From: Streptomyces sp. Tu 3180
Lineage (GTDB): Bacteria; Actinomycetota; Actinomycetes; Streptomycetales; Streptomycetaceae
DNA: 64,000 nucleotides
NCBI RefSeq assembly: GCF_009852415.1
Contig: NZ_WOXS01000002.1
Coordinates: 4,132,001-4,196,000, forward strand
Direction of reading: 5' to 3'
Part shown: positions 41,709 to 50,256 of the stretch, in pieces
How positions within the stretch are numbered: position 1 is the stretch's first letter
Layout of the letters: every line of letters starts with the position of its first letter
Notes under the pieces: model-generated
What the model saw: the letters and a program-made list of their open reading frames with translations, nothing else
Databases searched by the model: none
Told to the model about the DNA's origin: nothing
Position numbers and translations under genes: made by a program

Positions 41709-43091
41709 CTATCCGATCCCCCGCCACCCGTCCGGATCCACTCCACCCGGAACGGGAGCCCCTTCGTCGTACGGCCGGCGCGTGAACACGAACGAACCGA
41801 GGTCGAGGTGGCTCACCGATCCGTCCGGCCGCCGTACGGGCCTGAGGAGTTCTCCGGCGTAGTAGCCCTCCAGCCCTGTCCAGGTACCGTCACCGTTCGA
41901 GCGGAAGCGCGAGCGCCGGCCGGTGCCGGACAGCGGCTCCAGCGAAATTCCGTCGGCCGACCACCGCAGCGCGAAGGCCTGGGTCCCCCAGTACCACTGC
42001 CCCACCAGCTCCAGTACCGCCGGTTCGGACTTCGGCAGCGGCCGCCAGGGAGCGGGGATGCGCGGTTCCGACTCCGCGACGATCCGGACGAGATCCGCGG
42101 CGACCGTGAACGGCGACGGGCCCGAGGTGCAGTTGGCCAGAACCACCGCGGCGACGTCGTCCGCCACGCTGATCACCAGGCAGGCGAGAAAGCCCGGCAG
42201 TGATCCGGTGTGCCCGACGAGAGTCCGCCCTTCCTGATGACGGATCTCCATGCCCAGGCAGTACGCGTAGCCGCTCGCCACGTCCACCGTCCCGGCCGGG
42301 GCCGCCGGGGTCCTCATCTCCCGCAACGACTCGGCGCTCAGCACCCTTTCGTCGCCGTTGGCCAGGAAGGCCGCGAAACGCGCCAAGTCGTCGGTGGTGG
42401 ACCACAGTTGCCCGGCGGGCGCCATCCTCCCGAGATCCTCCGTGGGCTCGGGCAGCATCACGTCGGCCCACGGATGCACCGCCCAGCCGCCCGCGTGCGG
42501 CGCCTCGGGGCGCACACCCGTGCGGCGCAGGCCCAGGGGTTCGAGCACTTCGCGCTGGAGCACTTCCTCCCACGGGGCGCCACGCAGTTTCTCCACCAGC
42601 GCGCCGAGCAACGCGTATCCGGGGTTCGAGTAGTGGAACCGCCGCCCCACGGGGTGCACGAGGGGCCGCTCACCCAGCACGTCGGCGAGGTCGGGCCGCA
42701 GGGTGCCGGGCGTCCGCTCCCACCAGGGCCCGGGCGTCTCGGCGGCCAGCCCACCGCTGTGTGCGAGCAGTTCGGCGACGGTCGCCTCGCCCACGCCCGT
42801 ACCCGGCAGGTGCTTCTCCAGAGGATCTCCGAGGTCGAGCATCCCCGCGTCGCGGAGCCGGAGAACCAGGACAGCGGTGAAGGTCTTGGTGATCGAGCCG
42901 ATCCGGTACTGGACGTTCCCGTCCGGGGCGTGCCCCTCCACCGATGTCCGTGCCCCCGTCCACACGGTCTCCCCGCCCCGCACCACGGCCGCGACGAGCG
43001 ACGGCGCTCGCCCTTCCGCCTGGGCGACGGCGATCCGGTGCAGCAGCGCGCGACGCGTCCCTGGCAGCAGTTCTTCCCGAGGTGTCGTCAT
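41709..43091 (-). CDS. Serine hydrolase, beta-lactamase/DD-peptidase class C type
   Basis: 460 residues from ATG at 43091. SITK (Ser66, Lys69) is the catalytic pair, with YSN near residue 155 and HTG near 300. A beta-barrel-like C-terminal domain of about 110 residues follows. No signal peptide is evident, so it may be cytoplasmic and act as an esterase rather than a wall enzyme. It starts 24 bases after dnaB on the same strand and may be cotranscribed. Confidence 0.87.
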   Translation of the reverse strand: MTTPREELLPGTRRALLHRIAVAQAEGRAPSLVAAVVRGGETVWTGARTSVEGHAPDGNVQYRIGSITKTFTAVLVLRLRDAGMLDLGDPLEKHLPGTGVGEATVAELLAHSGGLAAETPGPWWERTPGTLRPDLADVLGERPLVHPVGRRFHYSNPGYALLGALVEKLRGAPWEEVLQREVLEPLGLRRTGVRPEAPHAGGWAVHPWADVMLPEPTEDLGRMAPAGQLWSTTDDLARFAAFLANGDERVLSAESLREMRTPAAPAGTVDVASGYAYCLGMEIRHQEGRTLVGHTGSLPGFLACLVISVADDVAAVVLANCTSGPSPFTVAADLVRIVAESEPRIPAPWRPLPKSEPAVLELVGQWYWGTQAFALRWSADGISLEPLSGTGRRSRFRSNGDGTWTGLEGYYAGELLRPVRRPDGSVSHLDLGSFVFTRRPYDEGAPVPGGVDPDGWRGIG

Positions 43092-43115
43092 GCCCTCAGT
43101 CCACCAGGAAAACGA

Positions 43116-44594
43116 TCAGGTCTGCGCCATGTCCACGAAGCGCGAGTAGTGGCCCTGGAAGGCGACCGTGATCGTCGCGGTCGGACCGTTTCGGTGCTTG
43201 GCCACGATGAGGTCGGCCTCACCCGCGCGCGGGGACTCCTTCTCGTAGGCGTCCTCGCGGTGCAGCAGGATGACCATGTCGGCGTCCTGCTCGATGGAGC
43301 CGGACTCACGCAGGTCGGAGACCATCGGCTTCTTGTCGGTGCGCTGCTCGGGGCCGCGGTTGAGCTGGGAGAGCGCGATGACCGGGATCTCCAGTTCCTT
43401 GGCGAGCAGCTTGAGGTTACGGGACATGTCCGAGACCTCCTGCTGACGGCTCTCGGCGCGTTTGGAGCCACCGGACTGCATCAGCTGGAGGTAGTCGATG
43501 ACGACCAGCTTCAGGTCGTTGCGCTGCTTCAGACGGCGGCACTTGGCGCGGATCTCCATCATCGACAGGTTCGGGGAGTCGTCGATGTAGAGCGGTGCCG
43601 CCGAGACGTCCGGCATCCGGCGCGCCAGGCGCGTCCAGTCCTCGTCGGTCATCGTGCCGGACCTCATGTGGTGCAGGGCGACCCTGGCCTCGGCGGACAG
43701 CAGGCGCATCGCGATCTCGTTGCGCCCCATCTCGAGCGAGAAGATGACGCTCGGCAGGTTGTGCTTGATCGACGCGGCCCGCGCGAAGTCCAGGGCGAGC
43801 GTCGACTTGCCCATCGCGGGACGCGCGGCGATGACGATCATCTGCCCCGGGTGCAGGCCGTTGGTCAGCGAGTCGAAGTCGGTGAACCCGGTCGGCACAC
43901 CGGTCATCTCACCGCTGCGCGATCCGATCGCCTCGATCTCGTCGAGCGCGCCCTCCATGATGTCGCCGAGCGGCAGGTAGTCCTCGCTGGTGCGCTGCTC
44001 GGTGACCGCGTAGATCTCGGCCTGCGCCCGGTTGACGATCTCGTCGACGTCGTCGTCGGCCGCGTATCCCATCTGCGTGATGCGCGTACCGGCCTCGACC
44101 AGGCGGCGCAGCACGGCGCGCTCGTGCACGATCTCCGCGTAGTACGCCGCGTTGGCCGCCGTGGGGACCGTCTGGACGAGGGTGTGCAGATACGAGGCCC
44201 CGCCGACCTTGTTGATCTCGCCGCGCTTGGTCAGTTCCGAGGCGATCGTGATGGGGTCGGCCGGCTCGCCCTTGGCGTAGACGTCGAGGATGGCCGTGTA
44301 GATGGTCTCGTGGGCCGGCTTGTAGAAGTCGTGGCCCTTGAGGATCTCGACGACGTCGGCGATGGCGTCCTTGGACAGCAGCATGCCGCCCAGGACGGAC
44401 TGCTCGGCCTCGAGGTCCTGCGGAGGCACCCGCTCGAACGCGGGGCCCGAGCCGTCCCACACGCCGTTGTCCCGGCCGCGGTCGTGCTGCTCGTCGCGGC
44501 CGCGGCCACCGTCGTCGCGCCGGCGGGAGGCGGGCAGACGATCACTGGGACCGCTGCCGACCCACGGATCGTCCAAGGGCTCGGAAATGCTCAC
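43116..44594 (-). CDS. dnaB: Replicative DNA helicase
   Basis: 492 residues from the GTG at 44594, preceded by GGGAGGAGG. A charged N-terminal extension of about 50 residues precedes the primase-interaction domain (PPQDLEAEQSVLGGMLLS). The RecA-like helicase domain follows: Walker A in ARPAMGKSTLAL near 260, Walker B in VVIDYLQLM, and the arginine-finger region HRNGPTATI. No intein. It unwinds DNA at the fork as a hexamer. The upstream gap carries DnaA boxes. Confidence 0.97.
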   Translation of the reverse strand: MSISEPLDDPWVGSGPSDRLPASRRRDDGGRGRDEQHDRGRDNGVWDGSGPAFERVPPQDLEAEQSVLGGMLLSKDAIADVVEILKGHDFYKPAHETIYTAILDVYAKGEPADPITIASELTKRGEINKVGGASYLHTLVQTVPTAANAAYYAEIVHERAVLRRLVEAGTRITQMGYAADDDVDEIVNRAQAEIYAVTEQRTSEDYLPLGDIMEGALDEIEAIGSRSGEMTGVPTGFTDFDSLTNGLHPGQMIVIAARPAMGKSTLALDFARAASIKHNLPSVIFSLEMGRNEIAMRLLSAEARVALHHMRSGTMTDEDWTRLARRMPDVSAAPLYIDDSPNLSMMEIRAKCRRLKQRNDLKLVVIDYLQLMQSGGSKRAESRQQEVSDMSRNLKLLAKELEIPVIALSQLNRGPEQRTDKKPMVSDLRESGSIEQDADMVILLHREDAYEKESPRAGEADLIVAKHRNGPTATITVAFQGHYSRFVDMAQT

Positions 44595-44776
44595 CGAGCC
44601 ACCTCCTCCCGTCCGCCGAGCGGACCTCGCCGTGCCCCTCTGTTCTACGGCACGGCACTGACAGATAAGAGGCCCAACTCCGGTTGTTCCGCGCCGGTTT
44701 TGTGGCGTTTGTGAAGCCGGCGGACGGAGCGAGCGCCGGACCACCGTAGGCCCGTAGGCAGCGTCAGCCAATCTGG

Positions 44777-45039
44777 TTATCCACAGGCCGTGTGGACGAC
44801 CGCCCCAATGCTGTGGAGAACTCCGTCAAACCTGTGCACGACCCGGTGGACAGCGCTGTGAACAAGCCCGCAAGACAGCCGACAGCACCACTGTGACCTG
44901 CACTTTTGCCGTCCACGGCCTGTGCAGAAGAAAAACTTCCCCAGTCGGATCAAGATCCCTTCAAGTGATGTACGCAAGCCCACACACCACGTCATCAAGT
45001 AAGGGGTACAGAAGCTTTGCATCTCTTACCTGTGGACGA
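44777..45039. promoter_or_regulatory. Dispersed DnaA-box cluster upstream of dnaB and MATE
   Basis: TTATCCACA at 44777-44785, and reverse-strand boxes TGTGGACGA (44791-44799), TGTGGAGAA (44812-44820) and TGTGGACGA (45031-45039). Weaker ones are GGTGGACAG (44845), TGTGAACAA (44857) and CCGTCCACG (44909). Four match the Streptomyces consensus N(T/C)NTCCACA. Confidence 0.65.
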
Positions 45040-45046
45040 TTAGATT
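45017..45046 (+). promoter_or_regulatory. Promoter of the MATE gene with DnaA box in the spacer
   Basis: TTGCAT (45017-45022), 18-base spacer, TAGATT (45041-45046). The start codon follows seven bases later, so the mRNA is probably leaderless. The DnaA box TGTGGACGA (45031-45039) fills the spacer. Confidence 0.55.
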
Positions 45047-45053
45047 GGTGCAC

Positions 45054-46391
45054 ATGACACAGGCCCCCGCGCGTCCCCGAGCCGCCCGACGGCAGCACGA
45101 CAGAGAGATCGTCATGCTGGCCGTGCCGGCCTTCGGCGCCCTCGTCGCCGAGCCGCTCTTCGTCATGGCCGACAGCGCCATCGTCGGTCATCTCGGCACC
45201 GCGCAGCTCGCCGGTCTCGGCGTCGCCTCGGCCCTGCTGATGACCGCCGTCAGTGTCTTCGTCTTCCTCGCTTACGCCACCACGGCCGCCGTCGCCCGGC
45301 GCGTCGGGGCGGGCGACCTCCAGGCAGCGATCCGCCAGGGTATGGACGGCATCTGGCTGGCCCTGCTGCTGGGCGCCGCCGTCGTCGCCGTCACCCTGCC
45401 CACGGCACCGGCTCTGGTGGACCTCTTCGGTGCCTCGGACACGGCGGCGCCCTATGCGACCACGTATCTGCGGATCTCCGCGCTCGGCATACCGGCCATG
45501 CTGGTCGTGCTCGCGGCGACCGGCGTCCTGCGCGGACTCCAGGACACCAGGACACCGCTCTACGTCGCCATCGCCGGATTCATCGCCAACGGCCTGCTGA
45601 ACGTCGGACTGGTCTACGGCGCGGATCTCGGCATCGCGGGCTCTGCCTGGGGCACCGTCATCGCCCAGTGCGGCATGGCCGCGGTCTATCTGGCGGTGGT
45701 GCTGCGCGGTGCCCGCAAGCACGGAGCCTCACTGCGGCCGGACGCCGCCGGGATCAGGGCCTCCGCCCAGGCCGGCGTGCCCCTGCTGGTGCGCACCCTC
45801 TCGCTCAGGGCCATCCTGATGATCGCGACGGCTGTCGCTGCCCGCCTCGGTGACTCCGACATCGCGGCGCACCAGATCATCCTCTCCCTGTGGAGCCTGC
45901 TCGCCTTCGCCCTGGACGCCATCGCCATCGCCGGCCAGGCCATCATCGGGCGCTATCTGGGAGCCGGTGACACCCAGGGTGCGCGTCAGGCATGCCGCCG
46001 CATGGTGGAGTGGGGCATCGCGGTCGGGGTCGTCCTCGGCGTGCTGGTGGTGCTCGCCCGGCCGCTGTTCCTGCCCCTGTTCACCAACGACTCCACCGTC
46101 AAGGACGTGGCTCTGCCCGCTCTGTTGCTGGTGGCGCTGTCCCAGCCGATCTGCGGCATCGTCTTCGTCCTGGACGGGGTCCTGATGGGCGCGGGCGACG
46201 GGCCGTACCTCGCATGGGCGATGCTGCTGACCCTGGCGGTCTTCGCCCCGGTCGCCCTTCTGGTCCCCGTGCTCGGGGGTGGGCTCACCGCCCTGTGGGC
46301 CGCGATGACGCTGATGATGACGGTGCGGATGCTGACCCTGTGGCTCCGCACCCGCTCGGGCCGCTGGATCGTCACGGGCGCGACGCGCTGA
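45054..46391 (+). CDS. MATE-family efflux transporter
   Basis: 445 residues from ATG at 45054. Twelve helices; DinF-like subfamily with VPAFGALVAEPLFVMADSAIVGHLG at the start, repeated in the second half (QIILSLWSLLAFALDAIAIAGQAIIGR). It exports drugs or toxic metabolites with H+ or Na+. Conserved neighbour of dnaB in Streptomyces, but with no obvious functional link other than the DnaA-box promoter. Confidence 0.92.
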   Translation: MTQAPARPRAARRQHDREIVMLAVPAFGALVAEPLFVMADSAIVGHLGTAQLAGLGVASALLMTAVSVFVFLAYATTAAVARRVGAGDLQAAIRQGMDGIWLALLLGAAVVAVTLPTAPALVDLFGASDTAAPYATTYLRISALGIPAMLVVLAATGVLRGLQDTRTPLYVAIAGFIANGLLNVGLVYGADLGIAGSAWGTVIAQCGMAAVYLAVVLRGARKHGASLRPDAAGIRASAQAGVPLLVRTLSLRAILMIATAVAARLGDSDIAAHQIILSLWSLLAFALDAIAIAGQAIIGRYLGAGDTQGARQACRRMVEWGIAVGVVLGVLVVLARPLFLPLFTNDSTVKDVALPALLLVALSQPICGIVFVLDGVLMGAGDGPYLAWAMLLTLAVFAPVALLVPVLGGGLTALWAAMTLMMTVRMLTLWLRTRSGRWIVTGATR

Positions 46392-46392
46392 C

Positions 46393-46408
46393 CGTTTCAC
46401 GTGGAACA
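46393..46408. promoter_or_regulatory. parS variant (one core mismatch)
   Basis: CGTTTCACGTGGAACA, two bases after the MATE stop codon; same A-to-G change as the sites at 36501 and 41660. Confidence 0.6.
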
Positions 46409-46507
46409 CCGTGTTCGCGTGGCGCATGGACCACTCGTCGGCCACCCGTCGGCCGGTTCGGCCGCCTCTCATGGCCGTGGCACGGCCTTCATGGCCATGG
46501 CACGACG

Positions 46508-46541
46508 ACGGGGGCCGCACCCCGAAGGGTGCGGCCCCCGT
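46508..46541. terminator. Terminator between MATE and rplI
   Basis: 15-bp perfect stem around a CGAA loop (GGGGGCCGCACCC with GGGTGCGGCCCCC at its heart). Serves the convergent MATE gene and the ribosomal operon. Confidence 0.9.
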
Positions 46542-46567
46542 GCTCACTGCTTCGGTGAGCGCGGCAC

Positions 46568-47014
46568 TCAGGCCGCGACGACCTCGATGCTGACCTTGGC
46601 GGCAACCTCGGGGTGCAGACGCACGGACGTCTCGTGGGCGCCCAGCGTCTTGATCGGCGCGCCCAGCTCGATGCGGCGCTTGTCGACCTCGGGACCACCG
46701 GCGGCCTTGATCGCGGAGGCGATGTCGGCCGGGGTGACGGAACCGAAGAGACGACCGGCGTCGCCGGAGCGGACGGCCAGACGGACCTTGACCCCCTCGA
46801 GCTGGGCCTTCACCTGGTTGGCCTGCTCGATGGTCTGGATCTCGTGGATCTTGCGAGCACGACGGATCTGCTCGACGTCCTTCTCGCCGCCCTTGGTCCA
46901 GCGGATCGCGAGCTTGCGCGGGACCAGGTAGTTGCGAGCGTAACCGTCCTTGACGTCGACGACGTCGCCCGCGGCACCGAGGCCGGAGACCTCGTGGGTG
47001 AGGATGATCTTCAT
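46568..47014 (-). CDS. rplI: 50S ribosomal protein L9
   Basis: 148 residues from ATG at 47014. Starts MKIILTHEVSGLGAAGDVVDVKDGYARNYL, the L9 N-domain that binds 23S rRNA, followed by the long helix and C-domain. Last gene of rpsF-ssb-rpsR-rplI; 18 bases after rpsR. Confidence 0.98.
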   Translation of the reverse strand: MKIILTHEVSGLGAAGDVVDVKDGYARNYLVPRKLAIRWTKGGEKDVEQIRRARKIHEIQTIEQANQVKAQLEGVKVRLAVRSGDAGRLFGSVTPADIASAIKAAGGPEVDKRRIELGAPIKTLGAHETSVRLHPEVAAKVSIEVVAA

Positions 47015-47032
47015 GAGTCGGTCACCCTTCCC

Positions 47033-47269
47033 TTATCGCGCGGTGGAGGTGTAGGGCAGCAGCGCCATCTCACGGCTGTTCTTGACGGCCGTGGCGACGT
47101 CACGCTGGTGCTGCGTGCAGTTGCCGGTCACGCGGCGGGCACGGATCTTGCCGCGGTCGGAAATGAACTTCCGCAGCATGTTCGTGTCCTTGTAGTCCAC
47201 GTACGTGACCTTGTCCTTGCAGAATGCGCAGACCTTCTTCTTCGGCTTGCGCACAGGCGGCTTCGCCAT
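47033..47269 (-). CDS. rpsR: 30S ribosomal protein S18 (zinc-ribbon type)
   Basis: 78 residues from ATG at 47269. Contains VCAFC and GNCTQHQ, the Cys pattern of the zinc-binding C+ form. Streptomyces often has a second, Cys-free copy induced by zinc starvation elsewhere; this is the housekeeping copy in the rpsF operon. Confidence 0.97.
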   Translation of the reverse strand: MAKPPVRKPKKKVCAFCKDKVTYVDYKDTNMLRKFISDRGKIRARRVTGNCTQHQRDVATAVKNSREMALLPYTSTAR

Positions 47270-47311
47270 GATGTTTCTCCTGTGTGATCAAGAAGTGTGG
47301 GTACGGCCCGC

Positions 47312-47884
47312 CTAGAAGGGGGGCTCGTCCGAGTAGCCGCCGCCGCTGCCGGAGCCGCCGCCCCAGCCGCCGCCACCACCCTGCTGGCCACCGGCGGGAG
47401 CGCCGGTCGCCCACGGGTCGTCGGCGGGAGCGCCGCCGCCCTGCTGGCCGCCGCCGGGACCGCCGCCCCAGCCACCGCCACCCTGGCCACCGCCGCTGTA
47501 GCCGCCCTGGCCACCGCGGCCGGTGGTCTTGGTGACCTTGGCCGTGGCGTTGCGCAGGCTGGCGCCGACTTCCTCGACGTCCAGCTCGTAGACCGTGCGC
47601 TTGACGCCCTCACGGTCCTCGTAGGACCGCTGCTTCAGCCGGCCCTGCACGATGACGCGCATGCCTCGCTGGAGCGACTCGGCGACGTTCTCCGCCGCCT
47701 GGCGCCAGACCGAGCAGGTCAGGAACAGGCTCTCGCCGTCCTTCCACTCGTTCGTCTGACGGTCGAAGGTGCGGGGAGTGGACGCGACACGGAACTTCGC
47801 GACGGCCGCACCGGACGGGGTGAAGCGCAGCTCGGGGTCATCGACAAGGTTGCCGACGACCGTGATGACGGTCTCGCCTGCCAT
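47312..47884 (-). CDS. ssb: Single-stranded DNA-binding protein
   Basis: 190 residues from ATG at 47884. OB-fold in residues 1-115 (MAGETVITVVGNLVDDPELRF; TVYELDVEEVGASL). A Gly/Gln-rich linker follows, and the acidic tip DEPPF binds partner proteins. It protects ssDNA in replication and repair. This is the major SSB, cotranscribed with ribosomal genes as usual. Confidence 0.97.
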   Translation of the reverse strand: MAGETVITVVGNLVDDPELRFTPSGAAVAKFRVASTPRTFDRQTNEWKDGESLFLTCSVWRQAAENVAESLQRGMRVIVQGRLKQRSYEDREGVKRTVYELDVEEVGASLRNATAKVTKTTGRGGQGGYSGGGQGGGGWGGGPGGGQQGGGAPADDPWATGAPAGGQQGGGGGWGGGSGSGGGYSDEPPF

Positions 47885-47960
47885 GGGGGAACCTCTCGGC
47901 GGGTTTGCTGCTGGCTGCTTGTGCTGCTACTCGAGTCCCGAGATCGGCTGAGCGGAGGGC

Positions 47961-48251
47961 TCAGTGGGTCTCGGGGCGGAGGACCTTGGTCCGGAGGACC
48001 GACTCGTTCAGGTTCATCTGGCGGTCGAGCTCCTTGACGACCGCAGGCTCGGCCTGCAGGTCGATGACCGAGTAGATGCCCTCGGGCTTCTTCTTGATCT
48101 CGTACGAGAGACGACGACGGCCCCAGGTGTCGACCTTCTCGACCTTTCCGCCGCCGTCACGGACGACAGAAAGGAAGTTCTCGATCAGCGGGGAGACAGC
48201 ACGCTCCTCGAGATCGGGGTCGAGGATGACCATCACCTCGTAGTGACGCAT
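47961..48251 (-). CDS. rpsF: 30S ribosomal protein S6
   Basis: 96 residues from ATG at 48251 with GGAGG upstream; the longer frame to 48323 is spurious. MRHYEVMVILDPDLEERAV and KKPEGIYSVIDLQAEP are S6 hallmarks. First gene of the operon. S6 pairs with S18 in the 30S platform, and both are encoded here. Confidence 0.97.
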   Translation of the reverse strand: MRHYEVMVILDPDLEERAVSPLIENFLSVVRDGGGKVEKVDTWGRRRLSYEIKKKPEGIYSVIDLQAEPAVVKELDRQMNLNESVLRTKVLRPETH

Positions 48252-48568
48252 GTGGAACCCACCTCCTTTGGACTCAGCGGCCACGGTCGTTCCGTGGCAG
48301 GAGGGTCGTGATGCGTTGCGCAACGATGTCTGTCAGTAAAACAGCCGCCACTGACAATCGAGGTCGGGCGGCGGTGCCGGGCCGGCCGGGACGGACCGTG
48401 GTCCTGCCCTGACCCTCGCCTGGCTCTGTCCGGACGGACACCGGTGCGGACGGTACAGAGTACCCGCACAGCTGCTTCCGGTTGAAATCCGGCCGGGGTC
48501 CCCGTCAATCTGTACACATCGGGTGTGTATGGCGCTACGATGCGCCGCCTTTCGCAGGAGGTGCCCCT
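48252..48568. other. Divergent promoter region rpsF / small membrane gene
   Basis: 317 bases without a gene. Holds the ribosomal-operon promoter (minus) and, at the right end, an inverted repeat overlapping the plus-strand promoter (separate entry). No RNA gene seen. Confidence 0.55.
48513..48541 (+). promoter_or_regulatory. Inverted repeat over the promoter of the small membrane gene
   Basis: TACACA (48513) and TGTGTA (48524) with five bases between, next to TACGAT (48536-48541), a possible -10. A repressor bound there would cover the -35 region. Confidence 0.4.
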
Positions 48569-48883
48569 ATGGCACAGGCAATGCGACCCAACACCGCCGG
48601 AGGCCTCTTCGCCACGGACGGCAAGCCCCATCCGCTCCAGGACGCCCTGCTCGCGGTGACCCTGGTGCTGGGGATCACGTCCTTCATCACGGCGATGTTC
48701 CACCATCTGCACCTGCTCAGCTCCTGGACGGGCCTGGTGGGGATCCTCATCGGCGCGTACGGCCAGTGGGTCTCGGAGACCACGCGCGAGCGCTTCGGCC
48801 TCATCCTGGGGCTCGGTGCCGCGGCGGTCGGTTTCTTCCTGGGCATGGCGCACGGTGGCCTCTTCGGCGGGCTCTTCGACTGA
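48569..48883 (+). CDS. Small membrane protein, conserved in Streptomyces
   Basis: 104 residues from ATG at 48569 with CAGGAGG upstream. Three hydrophobic helices (about residues 25-45, 50-67, 77-100) and a short polar N-terminus. No catalytic motif. Function unknown; position between rpsF and femX is conserved in the genus as I recall it. Confidence 0.78.
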   Translation: MAQAMRPNTAGGLFATDGKPHPLQDALLAVTLVLGITSFITAMFHHLHLLSSWTGLVGILIGAYGQWVSETTRERFGLILGLGAAAVGFFLGMAHGGLFGGLFD

Positions 48884-48918
48884 CGTCAGGCAACCACCCC
48901 CTTCCGAACACCGTCGAA

Positions 48919-48945
48919 CGCCCCGGCCGGCCGCGGGCCGGGGCG
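48919..48945. terminator. Terminator of the small membrane gene
   Basis: CGCCCCGGCC pairs with GGCCGGGGCG around a short loop, 36 bases after the stop. Confidence 0.7.
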
Positions 48946-49051
48946 AAGGTGCCGTGCGCCCAACCGGGGCGCTCCCCGGGCGCAGTAGGCTTCGCGCGAG
49001 AGCCGGAGCCCCTGAACCCATGGGGACACACCAGCCCGAGGAGCGCCCCGA

Positions 49052-50173
49052 ATGAGCCTGACCCTGAGGACCATCAGTCGAGAGCAGCATCTGGCCTACA
49101 TCCAGAGCCTGCCGTCGGCGAGTCACATGCAGGTCCCGGCCTGGGCTGACGTCAAGGCGGAATGGCGCTCGGAGAACCTCGGCTGGTTCGACGACCGGAC
49201 CGGTGAGATGGTCGGCGCCGGTCTCGTCCTCTACCGGCAGCTGCCCAAGATCAAGCGCTACCTCGCCTACCTGCCCGAGGGCCCGGTCATCAACTGGTTC
49301 GCGCCGAACCTCCAGGAGTGGATCGAGCCGATGCTCGCCCACCTGAAGCAGCAGGGCGCGTTCTCGGTGAAGATGGGTCCCCCGGTGATCATCCGGCGCT
49401 GGGAGGCCTCGACCATCAAGAAGGGCATCCAGGACCAGGACGTGAAGCGTCTGCGCGACCTGGAGGCCGACTTCATCGAGCCCCGCGCCTTCGAGGTCGC
49501 CGACAAGCTGCGCCGCATGGGCTGGCAGCAGGGCGAGGACGGCGGCGCCGGCTTCGGCGACGTCCAGCCCCGCTACGTCTACCAGGTGCCGCTGGCGAAC
49601 CGCTCCCTGGAAGAGGTCCACAAGAACTTCAACCAGCTGTGGCGCCGCAACATCAAGAAGGCCGAGAAGGCCGGCGTCGAGGTCGTCCAGGGCGGCTACG
49701 ACGACCTGCCCGAGTGGCAGCGGCTGTACGAGATCACCGCCGTGCGCGACCGCTTCCGGCCCCGCCCGCTGTCGTACTTCCAGCGCATGTGGACGGCCCT
49801 CAACACCGAGGACCCCAACCGCATGCGGCTGTACTTCGCCAGGCACAACGGCGTGAACCTGTCCGCGGCGACGATGCTGATCGTCGGCGGGCACGTCTGG
49901 TACTCCTACGGCGCCTCCGACAACATCGGCCGTGAGGTCCGGCCCTCGAACGCGATGCAGTGGCGGATGCTGCGCGACGCCTACGCGCTCGGCGCCACCG
50001 TCTACGATCTCCGCGGCATCTCGGACTCGCTGGACGAGACCGACCACCTCTTCGGTCTGATCCAGTTCAAGGTCGGCACGGGCGGCCAGGCCGCCGAGTA
50101 CCTCGGCGAGTGGGACTTCCCGCTGAACAAACTGCTCCACAAGGCGCTCGACATCTACATGTCGCGCCGCTGA
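49052..50173 (+). CDS. femX: FemX-like aminoacyltransferase (lipid II glycyltransferase)
   Basis: 373 residues from ATG at 49052. FemABX family: two GNAT-like subdomains with QVPAWADVKAEW at the N-terminus, LWRRNIKKAEKAGVEV in the middle, and YDLRGISDSLDETDHLFGLIQFK at the C-terminus. In Streptomyces, whose wall has LL-diaminopimelate and a glycine bridge, FemX adds glycine to lipid II from Gly-tRNA and is essential. Followed by the alanine-racemase-like gene on the same strand. Confidence 0.92.
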   Translation: MSLTLRTISREQHLAYIQSLPSASHMQVPAWADVKAEWRSENLGWFDDRTGEMVGAGLVLYRQLPKIKRYLAYLPEGPVINWFAPNLQEWIEPMLAHLKQQGAFSVKMGPPVIIRRWEASTIKKGIQDQDVKRLRDLEADFIEPRAFEVADKLRRMGWQQGEDGGAGFGDVQPRYVYQVPLANRSLEEVHKNFNQLWRRNIKKAEKAGVEVVQGGYDDLPEWQRLYEITAVRDRFRPRPLSYFQRMWTALNTEDPNRMRLYFARHNGVNLSAATMLIVGGHVWYSYGASDNIGREVRPSNAMQWRMLRDAYALGATVYDLRGISDSLDETDHLFGLIQFKVGTGGQAAEYLGEWDFPLNKLLHKALDIYMSRR

Positions 50174-50256
50174 CCCCTGCTGCGTCGCTCCGACGCCCCC
50201 GACAGCTCCCCCACCTCTGATACACCGCAGCCACGAGAAAGGTCCCAGGTCCGGCC

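Larger units (their letters stand above)
44595..45053. other. dnaB-MATE divergent intergenic region
   Basis: 459 bases with no gene. The right two thirds is less GC-rich than the surroundings and holds several DnaA-box-like 9-mers and the MATE promoter (separate entries). The dnaB promoter must lie in the left part; I see no clear boxes. Confidence 0.65.
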
